64,000 nt of DNA from Flagellimonas_A sp039592695 (GTDB lineage Bacteria > Bacteroidota > Bacteroidia > Flavobacteriales > Flavobacteriaceae). The stretch is from positions 496,001 to 560,000 of the forward strand of contig NZ_JBBUTK010000002.1 of assembly GCF_039592695.1 (NCBI RefSeq), written 5' to 3'. Both the position numbers and the translations under genes were made by a program. Shown one piece after another: positions 60,736 through 64,000 of this stretch. Within the stretch, counting starts at the first letter, position 1, and each line of letters opens with the position of its first letter. The notes below the pieces were generated by a model. That model ran no database searches. It worked only from the letters and a program-made list of their open reading frames with translations, and was not told the origin of the DNA.

Positions 60736-61578
60736 TCAGTTGGTAAATAATCTTAGGGTGAAAGAGGTAGCACGTCTGTACAATTTGAATTTCAGGAACA
60801 CGATAAACCCTACTGAGCCTAACTGGACCACAGGTGCAAAGAAGCTCTGGCCTGTGTCAGTTCCGAATAGGTTGACCCAGAAATTGGTGTTGATTTCCGT
60901 ATAAATGGCATTGACAAACACATTGACCAGAAAAAAGGCTGGCACAAGCATATAAACGGCAGCGTACAGTTTAAAGAAGGTATAGGCGAGCGAGCGAAAC
61001 TTTTCAAATACGGCAAGGCTAATGACCAAAGGAAAAAAGGCTTGCATTATTCCCAATAGGAAAAAACGCTCTGCTAAGAATAGCGGATAGATGAACAAAT
61101 CCAATATCCAGAGTATGGTACTTAATATAAAGGCCAAAATTTTGAATCCAAACAATGGCGTCACCAACGCCTCGTACAAAAGTGTCATTGCCGAACTTGC
61201 CGCATCAAAAAGACTTACATCTTCCTCTAATGGTATATCCTGCATCTGTAACGGTAGTAATGCAGGTGCGGTTCCTCGATACTGTCCTTCGATGGCCACT
61301 AAAATCCCATCAAAAAACCCTAATACCTGCGTTGAGAATATGACCAAAAGCACAATGGCAAAATTCTTGGCCAATTCGCCCGGACTCAAACCCCAAGTAT
61401 AGCCGTCTTTATCAGCAACGCCTTCGTTGTATTTTTTAAGAATATTGACCAAGAAAAATAGGACAGCGAGCGTTTTCATTCCGGCAATGGTATATTGCGA
61501 AAAGTCGCTGGCCTGTATGGTCTGGAAAACCGTATCGATGTATTCCAAGCCAATTCCTAAAATGATGGTCGCGGTCAT
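60736..61578 (-). CDS. traJ: Conjugative transposon protein TraJ (VirB6-like)
   Basis: A 280-residue polytopic protein with about six membrane helices. It is preceded by IGLEYIDTVFQTIQASDFSQ and includes GLSPGELAKNFAIVLLVIFS and a VTPLFGFKILAFILSTILWI-type stretch, matching Bacteroidota TraJ. It forms part of the inner-membrane channel. It starts 2 bp after the end of the TraI-like gene. Confidence 0.92.
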   Translation of the reverse strand: MTATIILGIGLEYIDTVFQTIQASDFSQYTIAGMKTLAVLFFLVNILKKYNEGVADKDGYTWGLSPGELAKNFAIVLLVIFSTQVLGFFDGILVAIEGQYRGTAPALLPLQMQDIPLEEDVSLFDAASSAMTLLYEALVTPLFGFKILAFILSTILWILDLFIYPLFLAERFFLLGIMQAFFPLVISLAVFEKFRSLAYTFFKLYAAVYMLVPAFFLVNVFVNAIYTEINTNFWVNLFGTDTGQSFFAPVVQLGSVGFIVFLKFKLYRRATSFTLRLFTN

Positions 61579-61580
61579 TT

Positions 61581-62168
61581 TTAATACTCTGTTTCCCGAT
61601 TATTGACTTTATCCTGCATCTTTCTGAATGAAATAATATCACGGTAGCGTTTTGTTTTCATAGTGATATTGGAAACCATCTGCTTCGATTCCAGTTCCTT
61701 GGCTTTCAGTATTTCAGCACGTTCGGCATCACTCATTTTTAGATAATCACTTGAGAGAACTTCGTCTATGAAATCAACCGTGTCAAGGGAATTTTGTACA
61801 ATGGTTTCGAAAGAACCCATAACCTTGTCAATTTCCTCGGGTTTGATGTAGGGCGAATTCAAAATATCCTGAAGGTCGTTCTGCATTACATTGATAAGGC
61901 GCTGATTGTTCTGTGCGATTTCCTCAACTGCCCTAAGCTGTTGGACGACGCTCGATACTTTCTCTATCGCCTCTTTGGCATCCTTCAAGAACTTTACGGA
62001 CTTAATCATTTCCGCAGTCTGCTTACCGGATTCCAATAGCTGTTTTACCAAACTGATAAAGTTGGTGTTATCATAAACTGGCATCCCTTGGGCGGTAGCA
62101 CCGCTTGGCAATAAAAGAGCTATTGCCAGTGCCAATCCAAATAAAATTGATTTGATTTTTGTTTTCAT
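61581..62168 (-). CDS. traI: Conjugative transposon protein TraI-like (exported, DUF4141-type)
   Basis: I use the ATG at 62168 (MKTKIKSILFGLALAIALLL, 195 aa), where a signal peptide starts and is cut near GATAQG; the longer frame overlaps traG. The mature protein is helical, with LVKQLLESGKQTAEMIKSVK, VQQLRAVEEIAQNNQRLINV and a C-terminal KTKRYRDIISFRKMQDKV. The pattern and position between traG and traJ fit Bacteroidota TraI (DUF4141), of VirB5-like type. It slightly overlaps the end position of traG (62173). Confidence 0.78.
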   Translation of the reverse strand: MKTKIKSILFGLALAIALLLPSGATAQGMPVYDNTNFISLVKQLLESGKQTAEMIKSVKFLKDAKEAIEKVSSVVQQLRAVEEIAQNNQRLINVMQNDLQDILNSPYIKPEEIDKVMGSFETIVQNSLDTVDFIDEVLSSDYLKMSDAERAEILKAKELESKQMVSNITMKTKRYRDIISFRKMQDKVNNRETEY

Positions 62169-62172
62169 AATA

Positions 62173-64000
62173 TTATGTTTTAGATGTAAATTGAATGATT
62201 GCTTTTTCCATATCCTGATGCTCATTGTAGAGCTTCATTATTTCCTCGTTTTCCTTTCCATCCGTTAAGTAGGCGGCATAAACTTCCTTTGGAACTTCTA
62301 ACCGGAAGATGTTGCTTTCCTTCCCGATTTTGATGAACATTTCGGTGTACTTCCGTGGTCCGGAAAGATTGTTTTTGATGGACTTTAATTGGTTCAAATC
62401 GTGGCTCGAAAGGTTAAGCCTTTTGACCAGCTCATCGTAGCCTTTTTCATTGTTTAAGCTGTAGATGACCTGTGTGTTTTCAAGAATACTTGCCGATGTG
62501 GAATTGTTTGGTAGCTGATTAATGGACTGTAAAATGATACCGATAGCACCATTTTGTTTTCGGATGGCTTGATAATAGAATTCCACACTTTCCAATACGT
62601 TGTCGAACTTCAGTTGCTTGGCAAACTCATCAAACAGGATGATGCCTTTTTCGGCGCGATTTCGCCAAATGGTACGCTGGATAGCCGACTTAATCAACTT
62701 GAGCATTACGGATAAAATTTCCTTATTGTCCTTCACTTCATCGAGCTCAAAAACAATCAATCGCTTATCTTCTATTTTATAGGTCTGGTCTTCGCTGACC
62801 TCAAACAGAAAACTATATAGACCATCACCGACATACTCAGACATCACGTGCAGAAAGCTCGTGACATTAAAGTAGTCGGGATGGATTTTAAGGGTGTTCA
62901 GAATATCCTTCTGATGCCTTTCTATAAAATTGTAGAAGCCTTCCAGAGAATGGTTTTCAGAGGTGCTATCGTAATAATGGCGCAATATTTTTTTGACCGA
63001 AACCGATTGCGCTTTGGTCACTTTTAAATCTGAAGCAAACAATTCAAAAAGGAAAACCGATAAATCCTCAAGACGTTCCGGTGTGAGGTCATTTTTATCG
63101 CTTATAAAGAATGGATTGATACCCAAATTCTTTCCACTTTCATAGCGAAGCACGGTGTATTTCTCAGGGTAGAGCTTGGCAAATTTAGTGTATGAACCAC
63201 CCAAGTCGATGATGACCAACCGAACCCCATTTTCAAAGTATTGACGTAGAATGTTATTAGCAAGGAACGATTTGCCTTCGCCCGTTGGTGCAAAAATGGC
63301 AAAGTTTCGGGCCTTGATACGTTTCTTACGTTCATCCCAAACATCCTTTAAAACAGGAATGTTATGTTCTCGGTCGTTAAAAATGATTCCAGTATCGTCA
63401 GATTTGTAATTGGTGTTATTGATGAAAAGGCAAAGTGCGTGCTTTAAATCGGTGACGTATAAATCATTATTCGAAAAATTGGATGAGAAACAGCAATAGC
63501 TATTGAGGATGTAATTTTTTCGTTCTTCACCTCGCGGATAGTAAGGGATGATATCGAGTTCCTTAAACTCAGTCTTGATTTTTGAGGTAATCGAATCGAG
63601 ATTCTTTTTGTCCTTCGCCCAATACACAACGTTGAGATGGCCACGAATAATCCGTGCATTGTCGTCGGCATTAATTTGGTCAAGTATGTGCTGGATTTTG
63701 CCCAACACCACTTTGTTTTGTGAACCGAAATTGGAACTTTTGTTCAACTCTTCGATTTTCTTATCGAGTAGTTTTCGCCATTTCTGTTTATCATCCAAAT
63801 ACAGGATTTGGTTGACGATGTGATTTTCATTCAGCGTAAGCCCTAAGCCATCAATAAACCCTTGATGAAACACAAAATCGTCCGAAGTGAATTTCTCATT
63901 GGTCTTGCTACTCTGCACACTTTCGCCAAAGCACAGTTCACTGTTGACGGCCAGGGCATCAAAATGATTGTCACCAATGGTGACGTTTTTCTTTTCGAGA
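62173..64000 (-). CDS. traG: Conjugation ATPase TraG (VirB4-like), C-terminal part; 5' end beyond window
   Basis: The frame is open from the window edge without an ATG needed: EKKNVTIGDNHFDALAVNSE reads into the known TraG sequence, so the GTG at 63918 is not the start. The Walker A is FAPTGEGKSFLANNIL (near 63280 in the window) and the Walker B is GIILFDEFAKQL (near 62620); EGFIDGL and GIILQSINQLPNNSTS are typical of VirB4-type motors. It powers pilus assembly and substrate transfer. About 609 codons are visible out of roughly 800-840 expected. Confidence 0.93.
   Translation of the reverse strand, partial: LEKKNVTIGDNHFDALAVNSELCFGESVQSSKTNEKFTSDDFVFHQGFIDGLGLTLNENHIVNQILYLDDKQKWRKLLDKKIEELNKSSNFGSQNKVVLGKIQHILDQINADDNARIIRGHLNVVYWAKDKKNLDSITSKIKTEFKELDIIPYYPRGEERKNYILNSYCCFSSNFSNNDLYVTDLKHALCLFINNTNYKSDDTGIIFNDREHNIPVLKDVWDERKKRIKARNFAIFAPTGEGKSFLANNILRQYFENGVRLVIIDLGGSYTKFAKLYPEKYTVLRYESGKNLGINPFFISDKNDLTPERLEDLSVFLFELFASDLKVTKAQSVSVKKILRHYYDSTSENHSLEGFYNFIERHQKDILNTLKIHPDYFNVTSFLHVMSEYVGDGLYSFLFEVSEDQTYKIEDKRLIVFELDEVKDNKEILSVMLKLIKSAIQRTIWRNRAEKGIILFDEFAKQLKFDNVLESVEFYYQAIRKQNGAIGIILQSINQLPNNSTSASILENTQVIYSLNNEKGYDELVKRLNLSSHDLNQLKSIKNNLSGPRKYTEMFIKIGKESNIFRLEVPKEVYAAYLTDGKENEEIMKLYNEHQDMEKAIIQFTSKT

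Larger units (their letters stand above)
43489..64000 (+). mobile_element. Integrated conjugative element (left part, continues past window)
   Basis: From the 3' end of tRNA-Leu onward, all genes are of plasmid or ICE type: ParB, DUF932, SSB, DUF6876, BfmA, DUF5712 relaxase, VirD4-like coupling protein, cargo, then tra genes TraG to TraN. The left limit at the tRNA is inferred. The integrase and the second attachment repeat are not in the window, so the right end lies beyond 64000. Confidence 0.85.

Noticed and set aside
62173..63918. TraG starting at the GTG at 63918
   Set aside because: The frame stays open to the window edge and encodes conserved TraG sequence upstream of that codon, so the true start is outside.

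Overview
The window looks like a chromosome segment of a marine-type Flavobacteriaceae bacterium (Bacteroidota, Allomuricauda/Muricauda-like by gene content; the genus is inference). The evidence is the gene families present (DUF4260, DUF4230, DUF4407, GH3-like acyl ligase, membrane-anchored MutS, HD-PycTM protein, Bacteroidota-type Tra proteins), promoters with the TAnnTTTG -7 element, little Shine-Dalgarno signal, and abundant palindromic intergenic repeats. There is one sharp change of character: up to about 43.3 kb is host chromosome, and from the tRNA-Leu at 43.4 kb to the right edge is an integrated conjugative element (ICE) that runs out of the window.

Layout. 0-10 kb: a regulatory and stress block with small proteins (DUF1328, PMP3-like, acidic lipoprotein), three AraC-type regulators (one cut by the window edge), a response regulator/CHASE3 histidine kinase pair, an SDR dehydrogenase and a DUF421 protein. 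9.5-14.4 kb: a minus-strand pair, an outer-membrane metallophosphoesterase/beta-barrel fusion followed by an HD-PycTM membrane protein whose HD motif has lost its histidine. 14.6-21.8 kb: SYLF protein, AsmA/DUF748-like protein, ArsC-like protein, cardiolipin synthase, metallopeptidase, GH3 ligase, DJ-1/PfpI protein. 22-24.8 kb: xylAB. 24.9-25.0 kb: a candidate small RNA with its own promoter, three hairpins and a terminator. 25.6-31.6 kb: the hutH-I-U-G histidine-degradation operon, split by a palindromic repeat cluster. 31.7-43.2 kb: housekeeping and accessory genes (nitroreductase, ruvC, an S23 mini-element with terminal inverted repeats, hemW carrying an in-frame repeat insertion, cyclase, DUF4260, DUF4230, a frameshifted Dabb gene, mmcQ-like, MutS-like, DUF4407, M20 peptidase).

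ICE (43.49 kb to beyond 64 kb). A tRNA promoter drives a broken 5' tRNA-Leu copy and then an intact tRNA-Leu(UAG), the probable attachment gene. Next come ParB and a small gene, both preceded by the same roughly 148-bp leader, then DUF932, SSB and DUF6876 proteins. An oriT-like palindrome cluster follows, then BfmA-type mobilization protein, DUF5712 relaxase and VirD4-type coupling protein on the plus strand. After a cargo block, the mating-pore genes run on the minus strand (TraG, TraI, TraJ, TraK, TraM, TraN and a lipoprotein); TraG is cut by the window end. The integrase is not in the window.

Cargo (52.1-58.0 kb), lying between the coupling protein and the tra operon, is the most promising candidate for a little-described system. 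It holds a 559-aa protein with an N-terminal PIN-like nuclease domain and four CxxC-type zinc-ribbon pairs, a 1012-aa N6-adenine DNA methyltransferase, and a tightly linked 206-aa predicted PD-(D/E)xK nuclease. These end against the truncated 3' remnant of an AlbA/RecG-like regulator gene, which looks like the scar of cargo exchange.
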